From Trichormus sp. NMC-1 (GTDB lineage: Bacteria; Cyanobacteriota; Cyanobacteriia; Cyanobacteriales; Nostocaceae), in contig NZ_LZQD01000005.1 in assembly GCF_001858025.1 (NCBI RefSeq), positions 381,556-432,369 of the forward strand: a stretch of DNA of 50,814 bases, read 5' to 3'. The notes beneath the pieces are model-generated. The model was given only the letters and a program-made list of their open reading frames with translations. It ran no database searches and was not told the DNA's origin. The translations under genes were made by a program, and so were the position numbers. Shown here in pieces: positions 36,249 to 45,474 of this stretch. Every line of letters starts with the position of its first letter. Positions within the stretch are counted from its first letter, which is position 1.

Positions 36249-37589
36249 ATGTCTAAGTACGACTCCCATTTAAAATGTTCATTTTGTGGCAAGTCTCAAG
36301 AGCAGGTGCGTAAATTAATCGCGGGGCCGGGAGTCTACATCTGCGATGAATGCGTAGACTTGTGTAATGAAATCCTAGATGAGGAGTTACTTGATACGAA
36401 TGCTGCCGCTTCCCAACCAGCACCACGGTCAGAACCACCTCAAAAACGCCGTACCCGTTCTGCCAATCTCTCATTTAACCAAATACCCAAACCCAGAGAG
36501 ATTAAAAAATATCTAGACGAACACGTTATTGGTCAAGATGAGGCCAAAAAAGTTCTGTCAGTGGCAGTTTACAATCACTATAAACGCTTGGCTATTGTTC
36601 AGTCTAAAGCGAATGGAAAAGGTGGGGTAGATGATGCCATAGAACTACAAAAGTCCAATATTTTGTTAATGGGACCCACCGGTTGCGGCAAAACTCTCTT
36701 AGCCCAAACTCTGGCAAAAATCCTTGATGTTCCCTTTGCTGTTGCTGATGCCACAACTCTGACAGAAGCAGGGTATGTGGGGGAAGATGTGGAAAATATC
36801 TTGTTGCGACTGTTGCAAGTGGCAGATTTAGATGTAGAGGAAGCACAGCGGGGAATTATCTACATCGACGAAATTGATAAAATCGCCCGCAAGAGTGAAA
36901 ATACATCGATTACAAGGGATGTTTCTGGAGAAGGCGTACAGCAAGCTTTGCTGAAAATGTTGGAGGGAACAATTGCCAACGTTCCCCCCCAAGGCGGACG
37001 TAAGCACCCTTATCAAGACTGTATCCAGATTGATACTAGTAACATTCTCTTTATCTGCGGCGGTGCCTTTGTGGGCTTGGAAAAAGTCGTAGATCAGAGA
37101 GTGGGTAAAAAGTCAATGGGCTTTGTCCAACCGGGAGAAGGCCAAAGTAAGGAAAAACGGGCAGCAGATACTCTACGCCATCTCCAACCAGATGACTTGG
37201 TAAAATTTGGGATGATTCCCGAATTCATAGGGCGGATGCCAATGGTAGCGGTGGTAGATCCCCTGGATGAAGAGGCGCTAATGGCAATTCTCACCCAACC
37301 ACGCAGCGCTTTGGTGAAGCAGTACCAAAAATTGCTGAAAATGGATAATGTCCAGTTAGATTTTAAACCAGAAGCCTTGCGAGCGATCGCTCAAGAAGCC
37401 TACCGTCGCAAAACTGGGGCGCGGGCTTTACGGGGTATTGTGGAAGAATTGATGCTGGATGTTATGTATGAGTTACCATCTCGTAAGGATGTAACTCGCT
37501 GCACTGTCACCAAGGAAATGGTTGAGAAGCGTTCTACTGCTGAACTGCTAGTGCATCCTTCTTCACTACCTAAACCAGAATCAGCATAA
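36249..37589 (+). CDS. clpX: ATP-dependent Clp protease ATP-binding subunit ClpX
   Basis: The AAA+ unfoldase that delivers substrates to ClpP, 446 residues. An N-terminal zinc-binding domain has cysteines at 10, 13, 32 and 35 (CSFC and CDEC). The Walker A is GPTGCGKT at 142-149, the Walker B is IIYIDEIDK, and the pore loop and sensor regions lie between ([17 protein letters not shown], the ClpX-family signature). The ClpP-contacting IGF-type loop appears in the family position ([12 protein letters not shown] follows). A disordered linker rich in Pro/Arg ([13 protein letters not shown]) separates the zinc domain from the ATPase. There is no lesion. Confidence 0.97.
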   Translation: MSKYDSHLKCSFCGKSQEQVRKLIAGPGVYICDECVDLCNEILDEELLDTNAAASQPAPRSEPPQKRRTRSANLSFNQIPKPREIKKYLDEHVIGQDEAKKVLSVAVYNHYKRLAIVQSKANGKGGVDDAIELQKSNILLMGPTGCGKTLLAQTLAKILDVPFAVADATTLTEAGYVGEDVENILLRLLQVADLDVEEAQRGIIYIDEIDKIARKSENTSITRDVSGEGVQQALLKMLEGTIANVPPQGGRKHPYQDCIQIDTSNILFICGGAFVGLEKVVDQRVGKKSMGFVQPGEGQSKEKRAADTLRHLQPDDLVKFGMIPEFIGRMPMVAVVDPLDEEALMAILTQPRSALVKQYQKLLKMDNVQLDFKPEALRAIAQEAYRRKTGARALRGIVEELMLDVMYELPSRKDVTRCTVTKEMVEKRSTAELLVHPSSLPKPESA

Positions 37590-37676
37590 TAGTCATTAGT
37601 CACTAGTTATTAGTCATCAGTAAAGGCACAATGACTAATGACGAAGGACTAATGACAAAGGACTAATGACTAATGC
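37590..37676. repeat. Inverted array of TAGTCAT / ATGACTA heptamers
   Basis: Downstream of clpX, a left half of TAGTCATTAGTCACTAG-type units is followed by a right half of ATGACTAATGAC-type units. The array is therefore both tandemly repeated and inverted and can fold into a hairpin. It ends at the start codon of the next gene. Confidence 0.8.
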
Positions 37677-38581
37677 CTTATATCAGGGTTCGCGGGGTTG
37701 AGCATTACTACGAGTGGATGAAAAAGCCATCGGATTTGGTAAAGCCAGTGATGGTTTTCATTCATGGTTGGGCTGGTTCGTCTAGGTATTGGCGAAGTAC
37801 GGCTGAGGCTTTATTAGCAGAATTTGATTGTTTACTCTATGATATGCGGGGGTTTGGACGTTCTCATGGTAAACCTACCATTGTCCAAGCTGGGGAGTCT
37901 GTGGTTGAGTCACAGTCAACTGAGGAAAAAGCTGAGGCCATTGCTGAGTTAAGTTATGAATTAGAAGAATACGCTGAAGATTTAGCTGCTTTGTTAGATG
38001 ATTTGCAACTTCAGCGCGTTTATATTAATGCTCATTCAATGGGTGCTTCCGTTGCGACTTTGTTTCTCAACCGCTACCCCCAAAGAGTGGAAAAAGCGAT
38101 TTTAACTTGTAGCGGCATTTTTGAATATGACGAAAAAGCCTTTGCTGCCTTTTATAAATTCGGTGGATTAGTAGTTAAATTCCGTCCCAAGTGGTTAGGG
38201 AAAATACCCTTGGCTGACAAAATATTTATGGCGAGATTTTTGCATAGTCCCATTCCTAAATTTGAACGTCAGGCTTTTTTACAAGATTTCATTGATGCTG
38301 ATTATGATGCAGCTTTAGGGACAATTTTTACTTCTGTTAATAAACAACAAGCAGAAATAATGCCCCAAGAATTTGCCAAATTAACAGTACCAACGCTGCT
38401 GGTAGCTGGGGAATATGACATCATTATTCCGGCTGAATTGGGACGGAAAGCGGCAGCACTAAGTGAGAAAGTTGAATTGGCTTTGATTCCGAATACAGCC
38501 CATTTCCCCATGCTGGAAGACCCAGAAACCTACTTGCAGCGAGTGCGAGAGTTTTTACAAATTAGTCAAAATAATTCGTAA
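37673..38581 (+). CDS. Alpha/beta hydrolase
   Basis: A 302-residue alpha/beta-hydrolase-fold protein. The oxyanion-hole region is VFIHGWAGSSRYW and the nucleophile Ser lies in INAHSMGASVATLF. The acidic residue is in LLVAGEYDIIIPAELG and the catalytic His in IPNTAHFPMLEDPETYL. An acidic helical cap insert (STEEKAEAIAELSYELEEYA) precedes the nucleophile. Substrate is unknown; esterase, haloperoxidase-like and thioesterase roles are all possible. There is no signal peptide, so it is cytosolic. The start ATG lies at the very end of the upstream heptamer array, so the repeat forms its leader. Confidence 0.87.
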   Translation: MPYIRVRGVEHYYEWMKKPSDLVKPVMVFIHGWAGSSRYWRSTAEALLAEFDCLLYDMRGFGRSHGKPTIVQAGESVVESQSTEEKAEAIAELSYELEEYAEDLAALLDDLQLQRVYINAHSMGASVATLFLNRYPQRVEKAILTCSGIFEYDEKAFAAFYKFGGLVVKFRPKWLGKIPLADKIFMARFLHSPIPKFERQAFLQDFIDADYDAALGTIFTSVNKQQAEIMPQEFAKLTVPTLLVAGEYDIIIPAELGRKAAALSEKVELALIPNTAHFPMLEDPETYLQRVREFLQISQNNS

Positions 38582-38582
38582 T

Positions 38583-38655
38583 TCGTAAACAGGGAACAGG
38601 GAACAGGGAACAGGGAATAAATAGGCAGGGGGCAGGGGGCAGGGGGCAGGGAGAA
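38583..38655. repeat. Simple repeats AACAGGG and GGCAGGG
   Basis: Tandem AACAGGG (the complement of the GTTCCCT unit at 48.3-49.0 kb) is followed by tandem GGCAGGG copies, directly after the hydrolase stop. A short open frame on the opposite strand here is repeat-derived. Confidence 0.8.
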
Positions 38656-38807
38656 AGAGGGTTTTACTCTACTTAATTGCTGATCAAACAAACTCTCCGC
38701 GTCTCCGCGTCCCACTGTCTCCGCGTCTTCCCCTACCCGTATCTCCCCATCTCCCCATCTCCCCATCACCGCGTCACCGCGTCCTCTTCTTCCCCAAGTC
38801 CCCGAAC

Positions 38808-39800
38808 TTAAACCAAACCAAGTTCTCGTTTAAGCAAATTAATTGACAGAGAACCAATGTAGTTTTCACAGCGAATCAGTTTGGGTGGACGAATGAGATC
38901 GTCTAGAACTATTTGCACTCCTGCTTGTACTGCTAAATAGCTGGTTTGATCGGTACAAAAAGTTATTTCCGCCCGTTTGATGATTGCTTGTAGTTTATAA
39001 GCATCTTTTGGTTGGGAAGTCATCACCAATAATTCATCTCCCCGTAAACCGTGCAGGATGATCTCTGTAGCTCTGAGAATACCAGGACTAAGGCTGACGA
39101 TGCCTATACAACTAGCTTTGGGAAGACTTTTAACTACATTAAGTTCCTTCGCATAGTCGTGAATATCTAGGGGAATGACACGCACAGCTTTTGGTGCTGC
39201 GATCGCTTCTACTTCTCCGATAAAATATCGACTGGTGACTAATGTGGCCGAGGTAGTTTGGTCTAATACCGCCGATAATTCTTCCATTGCTACCAACTGG
39301 ACTGGGATTTTTAAGGCTTCTTGTAATTCATCCACCATTAATTCCCCAGCACCAATGTCTTGAGATGGTACTACTACCAGCACTCTAGCACTACAACGCA
39401 AGCGCCAGTCTACTTCTGCTAAACATAGTTCTCGTGCTTCATTCAGAGAGCAACCTTGATTGAGCAATTCATCCAAGGCTTGTTGGACTACTTTGTATGC
39501 TTCGGGATATTGCTTAAGAATAGGTGACTTTGACCTACTTCCGCCCTCATGACCTTGGGTTCGGACATATATTCCTGAACCTGCCAGACTTTCAACAAAT
39601 CCTTCTTCCTCCAACTGCCGATAAACCTTGCTAATCGTATTGCGATGTAATCCGGTTTGCATTGCTAATGCCCTAGTGCTGGGCAATTTATATGCAGGTG
39701 GATATTGCCCAGAAGCGATCGCAAATCGGATTTGATTAAACAGTTGGTTAGATGCCGGAATTTCACTATCTGGCTGAATACGGAATTGAATCATCACCAA
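38808..39800 (-). CDS. plmA: GntR-family transcriptional regulator, PlmA-like
   Basis: A 330-residue regulator. The N-terminal GntR winged helix (about 5-80: FRIQPDSEIPASNQLFNQIR, then GQYPPAYKLPSTRALAMQTG and LHRNTISKVYRQLEEEGFV) is followed by a long C-terminal domain (about 100-330). That domain is unlike the FadR, HutC or aminotransferase types. This architecture, the IQPDSEIPASxQL opening and the length match PlmA, the GntR regulator conserved across cyanobacteria and reported to contact the PII-PipX nitrogen-signalling complex. The paralogue name is from recall. Several cysteines (about 120-140 and 230-310) are in positions that could be redox sensitive. The start may be the third codon (MIQFRIQP). 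It is divergent from the dienelactone hydrolase gene. Confidence 0.85.
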   Translation of the reverse strand: MVMIQFRIQPDSEIPASNQLFNQIRFAIASGQYPPAYKLPSTRALAMQTGLHRNTISKVYRQLEEEGFVESLAGSGIYVRTQGHEGGSRSKSPILKQYPEAYKVVQQALDELLNQGCSLNEARELCLAEVDWRLRCSARVLVVVPSQDIGAGELMVDELQEALKIPVQLVAMEELSAVLDQTTSATLVTSRYFIGEVEAIAAPKAVRVIPLDIHDYAKELNVVKSLPKASCIGIVSLSPGILRATEIILHGLRGDELLVMTSQPKDAYKLQAIIKRAEITFCTDQTSYLAVQAGVQIVLDDLIRPPKLIRCENYIGSLSINLLKRELGLV

Positions 39801-40114
39801 TTCTCCTGATTACTGGTAGCTGCTCTTGATCATCTGTGTATGCTACCCGTTAAATATATTATTGATACATTAAGTGAGTCGGCACAATCAAACCAATGTA
39901 TGTGTAGTTTTGTAAAAACCTTGAACTGAAATATTTTCAAGGTATTTGTTGATTTTACATTTTGTTACAGAGGTTGATTTTTTAACGCCGATTTACTTGG
40001 ATTTTGCTGATAAATATTGCGAATACATACAAGGAAAGATAATTTGGTTGAAAACAGCCTGAAGATACTGGCATAGTTATATCAGACAATTACAGCGCTA
40101 TAGTAAAAATTATT
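39801..40114. other. Divergent promoter region of plmA and the dienelactone hydrolase gene
   Basis: About 310 bp of AT-rich DNA between two divergent starts. It must contain both promoters. I looked for NtcA-type GTA-N8-TAC sites and for symmetric GntR operators and found none that was convincing. Confidence 0.45.
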
Positions 40115-40882
40115 ATGACAGAACGAGTCATAGACACCACAACGGTTAATCTTTCTCTACAAGACGCTACGTCAACGCCAGATAATTTGCAAATGGCTGC
40201 TTATCTGGCACAACCTCAAAATCCTGGTACTTATCCAGGGATTGTGATTCTGCAAGAGATTTTTGGTGTTAATGATCATATTCGGGATGTAACAGAACGG
40301 ATTGCTAAACTAGGATATGTAGTCATTGCTCCCGCACTCTTTCAACGTCAAGCACCTGGATATGAAGCAGGTTACACCCCTGAAGATATTGAAACGGGTA
40401 GAGGTTACGCCATGCAAACCAAAGCCTCAGAACTATTAAGCGATATTCAACTAGCTATCAATTATCTCAAAAGTCTTCCCAAAGTCAAACCAGATGCCTT
40501 TGGCTGTATTGGCTTTTGTTTTGGCGGTCATGTAGCATATTTAGCCGCCACCCTTCCAGACATTCAAGCCACCGCTTCCTTTTATGGTGCTGGTATTACC
40601 ACCCGCACTCCCGGTGGTGGAGATCCTACTGTTACCCGCACCCAAGAAATTACAGGAACTATCTACACCTTTTTTGGCAGCGAAGATATTAGTATTCCTC
40701 AAGAACAGATCAACCAAATCGAAGCTGAGTTAGAAAAATATAACATTTCCCATCGTGTGTTTCGCTACGATGGATCTGAACACGGATTTTTCTGTGACCG
40801 TCGTGCCAGCTATAATCCTAAAGCTGCGTCCGATGCTTGGGAACAAGTACAAAAACTTTTTGCCAGCGTTTTAGCAGTGTAA
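40115..40882 (+). CDS. Dienelactone hydrolase family protein
   Basis: A 255-residue alpha/beta hydrolase of the dienelactone hydrolase family. The catalytic triad is visible: Cys in CIGFCFGGHVAYLAA, Asp in TFFGSEDISIP and His in YDGSEHGFFCDRR. The N-terminus carries YPGIVILQEIFGVNDHIRDV, the family opening with the conserved Glu that interacts with the nucleophile. Cytosolic. The natural substrate in cyanobacteria is not established. The small-domain FYGAGITTRTPGGGDP region is typical. It is separated by about 100 bp from an S1-type protein gene. Confidence 0.92.
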   Translation: MTERVIDTTTVNLSLQDATSTPDNLQMAAYLAQPQNPGTYPGIVILQEIFGVNDHIRDVTERIAKLGYVVIAPALFQRQAPGYEAGYTPEDIETGRGYAMQTKASELLSDIQLAINYLKSLPKVKPDAFGCIGFCFGGHVAYLAATLPDIQATASFYGAGITTRTPGGGDPTVTRTQEITGTIYTFFGSEDISIPQEQINQIEAELEKYNISHRVFRYDGSEHGFFCDRRASYNPKAASDAWEQVQKLFASVLAV

Positions 40883-40989
40883 AAAGAGTTTTTTAAGAGA
40901 CTCGCTAGTTGATTTCTCCTGAACTCCTGGAAAGCGTAGCTTCACGAAGTAGCACTCCTTCTTCTCATAACAATTTATCTTCAAACGTC

Positions 40990-41892
40990 ATGAATTCCGA
41001 ATCACCACTTTCTCAAACAGCCAATTCGTCTTTTTCAATGGACGATTTTGCCAAAGCACTAGAAAAACACGACTACCAATTTCAAAAGGGACAGGTTGTA
41101 CATGGTAAGGTGTTTCAACTTGAGCATGATGGAGCTTATGTTGATATTGGTGGTAAGTCGTCGGCTTTTCTCCCCCGCGAAGAGGCTTCTTTGAGAGCAG
41201 TAACTGATTTGGCAGAAGTCCTACTGTTGCAGGAGGATATGGAGTTTTTGATTATCCGAGATCAGGATGCTGAAGGTCAAGTTACTCTTTCTCGTAAGCA
41301 GTTAGAAATTCAGCACATCTGGGAGAAACTCGTACAAATGCAGGAAAATTCCCAGACAGTCCAAGTGCGGGTAACGGGTGTGAATAAAGGTGGTATCACT
41401 GTTGATCTTCTTGGTTTACGGGGATTTATTCCGCGATCGCACCTCGCCGAACGTGATAACCTAGACGCACTCAAAGGTCAAACTCTAACTGCGGGATTTT
41501 TGGAAGTCAACTCTAACACCAAAAAACTCATTCTTTCCCAACGTTTAGCCACTCGTTCTAGCAACTTCAGTTTATTAGAAGTCGGTCAATTGGTGGAAGG
41601 AAAAATTACCGGCATCAAACCTTTTGGTGTATTTGTGGAGTTAAATGGTGTCAGCGCCTTACTGCACATCAAACAAGTCAGCCAAAAATTTATTGAATCT
41701 TTGGAAAAAGTCTTTCAAATCGGTCAACCCATCAAAGCTGTAATTATTGACTTAGATGAAGGTAAAGGTCGAGTCGCTATTTCTACCAGAGTTTTGGAAA
41801 ACTTCCCTGGTGAAGTGCTGGAAAACATGGAAGAAGTGATGAGTTCAGCTGAAGCCCGTGCTAACCGTGCTGCTAATAAACCGGCAGAATAG
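40990..41892 (+). CDS. 30S ribosomal protein S1-type protein (three S1 domains)
   Basis: A 300-residue RNA-binding protein with three S1 (OB-fold) domains. The first is QFQKGQVVHGKVFQLEHDGA with DIGGKSSAFLPREE. The second is QVRVTGVNKGGITVDLLGLR with GFIPRSHL. The third is VGQLVEGKITGIKPFGVFVE with ALLHIKQVS. Cyanobacteria have short S1 homologues (Rps1a/Rps1b types), and this length and domain number fit that class. I start at the ATG at 40990 (MNSESPLSQT); a longer frame opening at a TTG at 40909 passes through a GC-rich palindromic stretch and lacks family similarity. Which paralogue this is cannot be told from one window. Confidence 0.85.
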   Translation: MNSESPLSQTANSSFSMDDFAKALEKHDYQFQKGQVVHGKVFQLEHDGAYVDIGGKSSAFLPREEASLRAVTDLAEVLLLQEDMEFLIIRDQDAEGQVTLSRKQLEIQHIWEKLVQMQENSQTVQVRVTGVNKGGITVDLLGLRGFIPRSHLAERDNLDALKGQTLTAGFLEVNSNTKKLILSQRLATRSSNFSLLEVGQLVEGKITGIKPFGVFVELNGVSALLHIKQVSQKFIESLEKVFQIGQPIKAVIIDLDEGKGRVAISTRVLENFPGEVLENMEEVMSSAEARANRAANKPAE

Positions 41893-41952
41893 GGGACTCT
41901 TAACAGGTGACTCTTGACAGTAAGAAGGGAATAGGTAATAGGGAAAAGAAAA

Positions 41953-42462
41953 TTACTTCCTCTTGCCTTTTACCTCTTGCTCGAACATCATTTTTACTTG
42001 ACGATGGCTGGTTTGGAGTTGTTGTAATGTTTCTTGAGAAAAAGCAAAATTAATTAATCCAATTAATTGCCACCAACTAGATAACATCGACTCCGAAGAA
42101 GCTGCCCCAAACTGAAGAGTAAAAAACTCTGTCCACCATGAAGGTGCGTGCTTTCTTTGACCATAATTATGGCACTTACGCCAGCGTTTACGCCACTTGA
42201 TACAATCTGAAGTAGTGGGAGAATCTACGCTGATAATAGGCGGAAAATCGGCGTAACTGACAAATTTACTTAAACCTTTTCCGTGGACATAAACCACGTA
42301 ACGCCAACATTCAACTGTATAAATATTCTCAAAACTTATTTTGAACATCACGCAAACAGCATCTTCAGTGACAAATCGTGCTAGTTGATGGAGAGTTGAC
42401 GATTTGTGGACAATTTTTGATGTGCGAATAGGAGTTGTTTTTGGCTTGAAAGATGATACCAT
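41953..42462 (-). CDS. Trp-rich hypothetical protein
   Basis: A 169-residue soluble protein that I do not recognise. It has a basic N-terminus, a central region with CVMFKISFENIYTVECWRYV and a cluster of basic and aromatic residues (KWRKRWRKCHNYGQRKHAPS, WWTEFF). A helical C-terminus follows (SWWQLIGLINFAF) and ends Lys-rich. The cluster CIKWRKRWRKCHNY contains two Cys and a His, but not a standard zinc-finger spacing. It is divergent from the XRE regulator gene, with a hairpin and a near-palindrome in the 150-bp gap. The two may be functionally linked, but only position supports this. Confidence 0.55.
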   Translation of the reverse strand: MVSSFKPKTTPIRTSKIVHKSSTLHQLARFVTEDAVCVMFKISFENIYTVECWRYVVYVHGKGLSKFVSYADFPPIISVDSPTTSDCIKWRKRWRKCHNYGQRKHAPSWWTEFFTLQFGAASSESMLSSWWQLIGLINFAFSQETLQQLQTSHRQVKMMFEQEVKGKRK

Positions 42463-42501
42463 AATGTTAAGTGTCTTTTGAAAGTGAAAATTTTACTTTT
42501 G

Positions 42502-42529
42502 AAAGCGATGACACCTTTGGGATCGCTTT
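42502..42529. terminator. Hairpin between divergent genes
   Basis: AAAGCGAT and ATCGCTTT form perfect 8-bp arms around a 12-nt loop. Next to it, 42481-42500 is an imperfect palindrome (AAAGTGAAAATTTTACTTTT). Because the flanking genes diverge, this is more likely a regulatory structure or a repeat than a true terminator. Confidence 0.35.
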
Positions 42530-42610
42530 TCAGTTTCTACAGCCGGAGGGCGGTCTTTTTATTTGATAAAATCTATTAAACGATATAATTCAATCGTTTG
42601 TCAATAGTCA

Positions 42611-42823
42611 ATGGGGCTGATTAAGTTAAAAATTAGAGAATTCGCTGATGAAAAGGGTTGGACACTCAAAGAAGTTTCTGACCGTTCCGGTGTGGCATAT
42701 AGTTCTGTGAGAGCCTATGCAAGAGCGCCTGGGTTAGCTATGGTAGACTTTACATCCATACTCAAAATGGCTCGCGCTTTGGATGTAATGATTGAAGACT
42801 TAGTTGAAGTAGTGGAAGAGTAA
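42611..42823 (+). CDS. Small XRE-family helix-turn-helix regulator
   Basis: A 70-residue protein that is essentially one Cro/C1-type HTH domain: IREFADEKGWTLKEVSDRSG, VAYSSVRAYAR (recognition helix) and FTSILKMARALDVMIEDLVE. There is no extra sensor or dimerisation domain. Similar small XRE proteins occur as single regulators and as antitoxins. No toxin-like gene is beside it, although the divergent Trp-rich hypothetical is an unknown. The start ATG is the only one before the domain. Confidence 0.85.
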   Translation: MGLIKLKIREFADEKGWTLKEVSDRSGVAYSSVRAYARAPGLAMVDFTSILKMARALDVMIEDLVEVVEE

Positions 42824-42932
42824 TTACACGTCAAATCGAGACGTTATATAGAATATCTCTATAGGTTTAGACAGTAAAAACTATTTTTGGCAATAATAAT
42901 AGTTAGTTAAGCGAGTTGAAATTTGGCTAACT

Positions 42933-45176
42933 ATGGATAATTTACCCGAAATCAAGTCTAACTCCCCTGCTGGGGGTGGTTTACCTGTAATCCAATATTG
43001 GGTAGAAAAAACCCTCTCACCACAAGGGTTACAATTATGGCAAACCCTTAATCATAAAAGTACGTGTTTATCCTGTGCTTGGGGTACAGGTGGACAAAAA
43101 GGGGGGTTTGTAAATGAAGCAGGAGAATATTTACAACGCTGTGCTAAAAGTGTAGAAGCGATCGCAGCGGAATTGCAACCAGGAATTAAACCAGATTTTT
43201 TCCAACAATATAGCATCAGTGAATTACAACAACTTACTTCTCAAGAATGCGATGATTTAGGTAGACTTAGTTATCCTCTCATTCTCAGATCAGGATCATC
43301 CCATTATCAACGCATTAGCTGGGAAGAAGTTTACCAGATTGCAACAACAGCTTTTGATCAATCACCAGAACGCCTTGCTAGTTATAGTTCTGGACGTTCA
43401 TCTAACGAAGCTGCCTATTTACTACAATTATTGATGCGATCGCTTGGTAGTAATAATTTAGCAGACTGTTCTGATTTATGTCACGCCCCCTCAACAGTGG
43501 GGTTAAAAAAAGTTTTTGGCTCAGGCACATCAATGGTAAGTTTAGAGAGCCTCAAACATAGTGATTGTATAGTTTTAATTGGTTCTAACGCACCTGCAAA
43601 TCATCCGCGATTGATGAACGAATTAATCAAATTGCGAGAAAGAGGTGGTAAAGTAATTGTTATTAATCCCCAAATTGAAATCGGTTTAGTTAAATTTGCA
43701 TCTCCTGCGTTTCCCATCAAATCTTTACTCACAGGAGGTTCAGATATATCTTCTTTGTATTTACAACCAATTCCTGGTAGCGATGTTGCATTATTTGTAG
43801 GGTTGCAAAAATCCCTCATTGAACAAAATTTAATCAAAACAGAATATCTCAATTCTTATACTCAAGACTGGCAACAAGTTTTAGATTATGCTAATAATAT
43901 ATCCTGGAATAATATCACTAAAACTTGCGGTTTATCTCAAGAAGAAATTACAGCCACAGCTTATCTAATTGGTAAATCAGAGAGTGTCGTTTTTGCTTGG
44001 GCTATGGGTGTAACTCAACAAGCAAAAGGAGTTGATAATGTTTTTAGTATAGCAAATACAGCCTTAATTACAGGTAACGCTGGTAAAATTGGTGCGGGAA
44101 CAATGCCGATTCGTGGACATTCAAATGTGCAAGGATTTGGTTCAATGGGTGTCACAGTTCACTTGCGCGAAGAAATCAAACAAGCACTATCGCAACTATT
44201 AGGAAAACCCGTTAGCGAAACGCCTGGTTATCATACCCGTGATTTAATAGAAGCAGCAGAATTAGAAAAGATAAAGACACTTTTTTGTTTAGGGGGAAAT
44301 CTGTATGCAGCAAATCCAGACTTACAACAAGCAAAACGAGCATTATCACAAGTAGAAACTATATTTTATGTATCTACTAAACCGAATTTAGGACATTTTC
44401 ACGGATTAGCGAAAACGCAAACTCTAATTTTACCTGTTTTCAATCGGTTTGAAAATCCCCATAAAACGACAACTGAATCAGGTAATAACTTTGTGCGTTT
44501 AAATGATGAAGGTAAAAGTCATTTACAACCACATAATTCTGATTTGATTTCAGAAATAGAATTAATTACAGAAATTGCTCATCGTTTACATGGAGAAAAA
44601 CCGATAAATTGGCGTAAATTACAAGATACAGTTTATGTCAGAGAATTAATTGCTAAAACCATTCCTGGTTATGAAAAAATAGCTGATATTGATAAAACTA
44701 AAGAAGAATTTATGATTGCAGGACGGATTTTAGAAGAACCGAAATTTCCCACATCTGATGGTAAAGCGCAGATGTTTGTTACACCTTTACCGCAATTATC
44801 TTTACCGAATAAATCTGATTTTGGAGTTTCAGAAAATCAGTCAGGAATTATAGTCATATTAGGAACAGGACGCAGTTATGGACAACATAATACAGTAGTC
44901 TATCGCAGTGAAGATAAATATAGAAATATGCCCCATCGTCATTGTATTTTAATGAATAGTTTGGATATTAAAAAAGCAGGTTTTCAGGAACATCAACGAG
45001 TTACAGTTAGAGGGAATGCGGGAGAATTAAACAATATTGAAATTATTTGTGGTGAAATTCGTGAAGGTGTAGCTTTTATGTTTTATCCTGAAGCGAATGT
45101 GTTATTTAAAGCAGAAATTGACCCGCAAAGTGGGACACCTGCATATAAAAGAGTTCCGGTTTTTGTTTATCAATAA
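42933..45176 (+). CDS. Molybdopterin oxidoreductase, FdhF/YdeP family
   Basis: A 747-residue bis-molybdopterin oxidoreductase. N-terminal cysteines (CLSC at 46-49 and Cys80 in RCAKSVE) fit the reduced metal-site motif of the FdhF/YdeP family. The core motifs SYSSGRSSNEAAYLLQLLMR, DCSDLCHAPSTVGL, RERGGKVIVINPQIEIG and GAGTMPIRGHSNVQG are present. A C-terminal molybdopterin dinucleotide-binding domain follows (GRSYGQHNTVVY to FMFYPEANVLF). YdeP-type enzymes lack an established substrate; formate dehydrogenase activity has not been shown for the family. It has no subunit or electron-carrier gene beside it and no Tat signal, so it is a cytosolic, stand-alone enzyme. Codon use is as AT-rich as its surroundings. 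Confidence 0.88.
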   Translation: MDNLPEIKSNSPAGGGLPVIQYWVEKTLSPQGLQLWQTLNHKSTCLSCAWGTGGQKGGFVNEAGEYLQRCAKSVEAIAAELQPGIKPDFFQQYSISELQQLTSQECDDLGRLSYPLILRSGSSHYQRISWEEVYQIATTAFDQSPERLASYSSGRSSNEAAYLLQLLMRSLGSNNLADCSDLCHAPSTVGLKKVFGSGTSMVSLESLKHSDCIVLIGSNAPANHPRLMNELIKLRERGGKVIVINPQIEIGLVKFASPAFPIKSLLTGGSDISSLYLQPIPGSDVALFVGLQKSLIEQNLIKTEYLNSYTQDWQQVLDYANNISWNNITKTCGLSQEEITATAYLIGKSESVVFAWAMGVTQQAKGVDNVFSIANTALITGNAGKIGAGTMPIRGHSNVQGFGSMGVTVHLREEIKQALSQLLGKPVSETPGYHTRDLIEAAELEKIKTLFCLGGNLYAANPDLQQAKRALSQVETIFYVSTKPNLGHFHGLAKTQTLILPVFNRFENPHKTTTESGNNFVRLNDEGKSHLQPHNSDLISEIELITEIAHRLHGEKPINWRKLQDTVYVRELIAKTIPGYEKIADIDKTKEEFMIAGRILEEPKFPTSDGKAQMFVTPLPQLSLPNKSDFGVSENQSGIIVILGTGRSYGQHNTVVYRSEDKYRNMPHRHCILMNSLDIKKAGFQEHQRVTVRGNAGELNNIEIICGEIREGVAFMFYPEANVLFKAEIDPQSGTPAYKRVPVFVYQ

Positions 45177-45232
45177 AATGGGGAGAAACAAACCACTCCA
45201 GGCACAGAGGACGCAGAGAAAAGAGGGTTAAA

Positions 45233-45339
45233 CTCGTTCCCAGTCTCCAGACTGGGAATGCTATCAGGAGTCTCTGACTCCCTCTAAACAAAAGGTAGAA
45301 CCTTTTAACATTCATTTCCATACAGAGTATGGGAACGAG
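45233..45339. repeat. Interspersed repeat with CTCGTTCCCA ends (complete copy)
   Basis: A 107-bp element bounded by CTCGTTCCCA and TGGGAACGAG. It contains the hairpin CCCAGTCTCCAGACTGGG and the phrase GGAGTCTCTGACTCCCTCT. A second, right-truncated copy in the same orientation lies at 50706-50776. It is a known style of interspersed element in Nostocales and has no coding capacity. Confidence 0.9.
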
Positions 45340-45474
45340 AAAATAATAATAACATATTCCCAATACTGACCTTCAAAAACTTTGCACTTGCTTTACTTTA
45401 AAAAGCTTTAATCCCTCGATTTATCTACTTTCTGGGTTTATATGGCTATTGAATATTTTAGGAATATCAACTTA

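Noticed and set aside
40909-40989. Longer N-terminus of the S1-type protein from a TTG
   Set aside because: The segment passes through a palindromic GCGTAGCTTCACGAAG-like repeat and has no similarity to S1 proteins.
45106-45363. 85-codon minus-strand frame after the molybdopterin oxidoreductase
   Set aside because: Derived mostly from the CTCGTTCCCA interspersed repeat.
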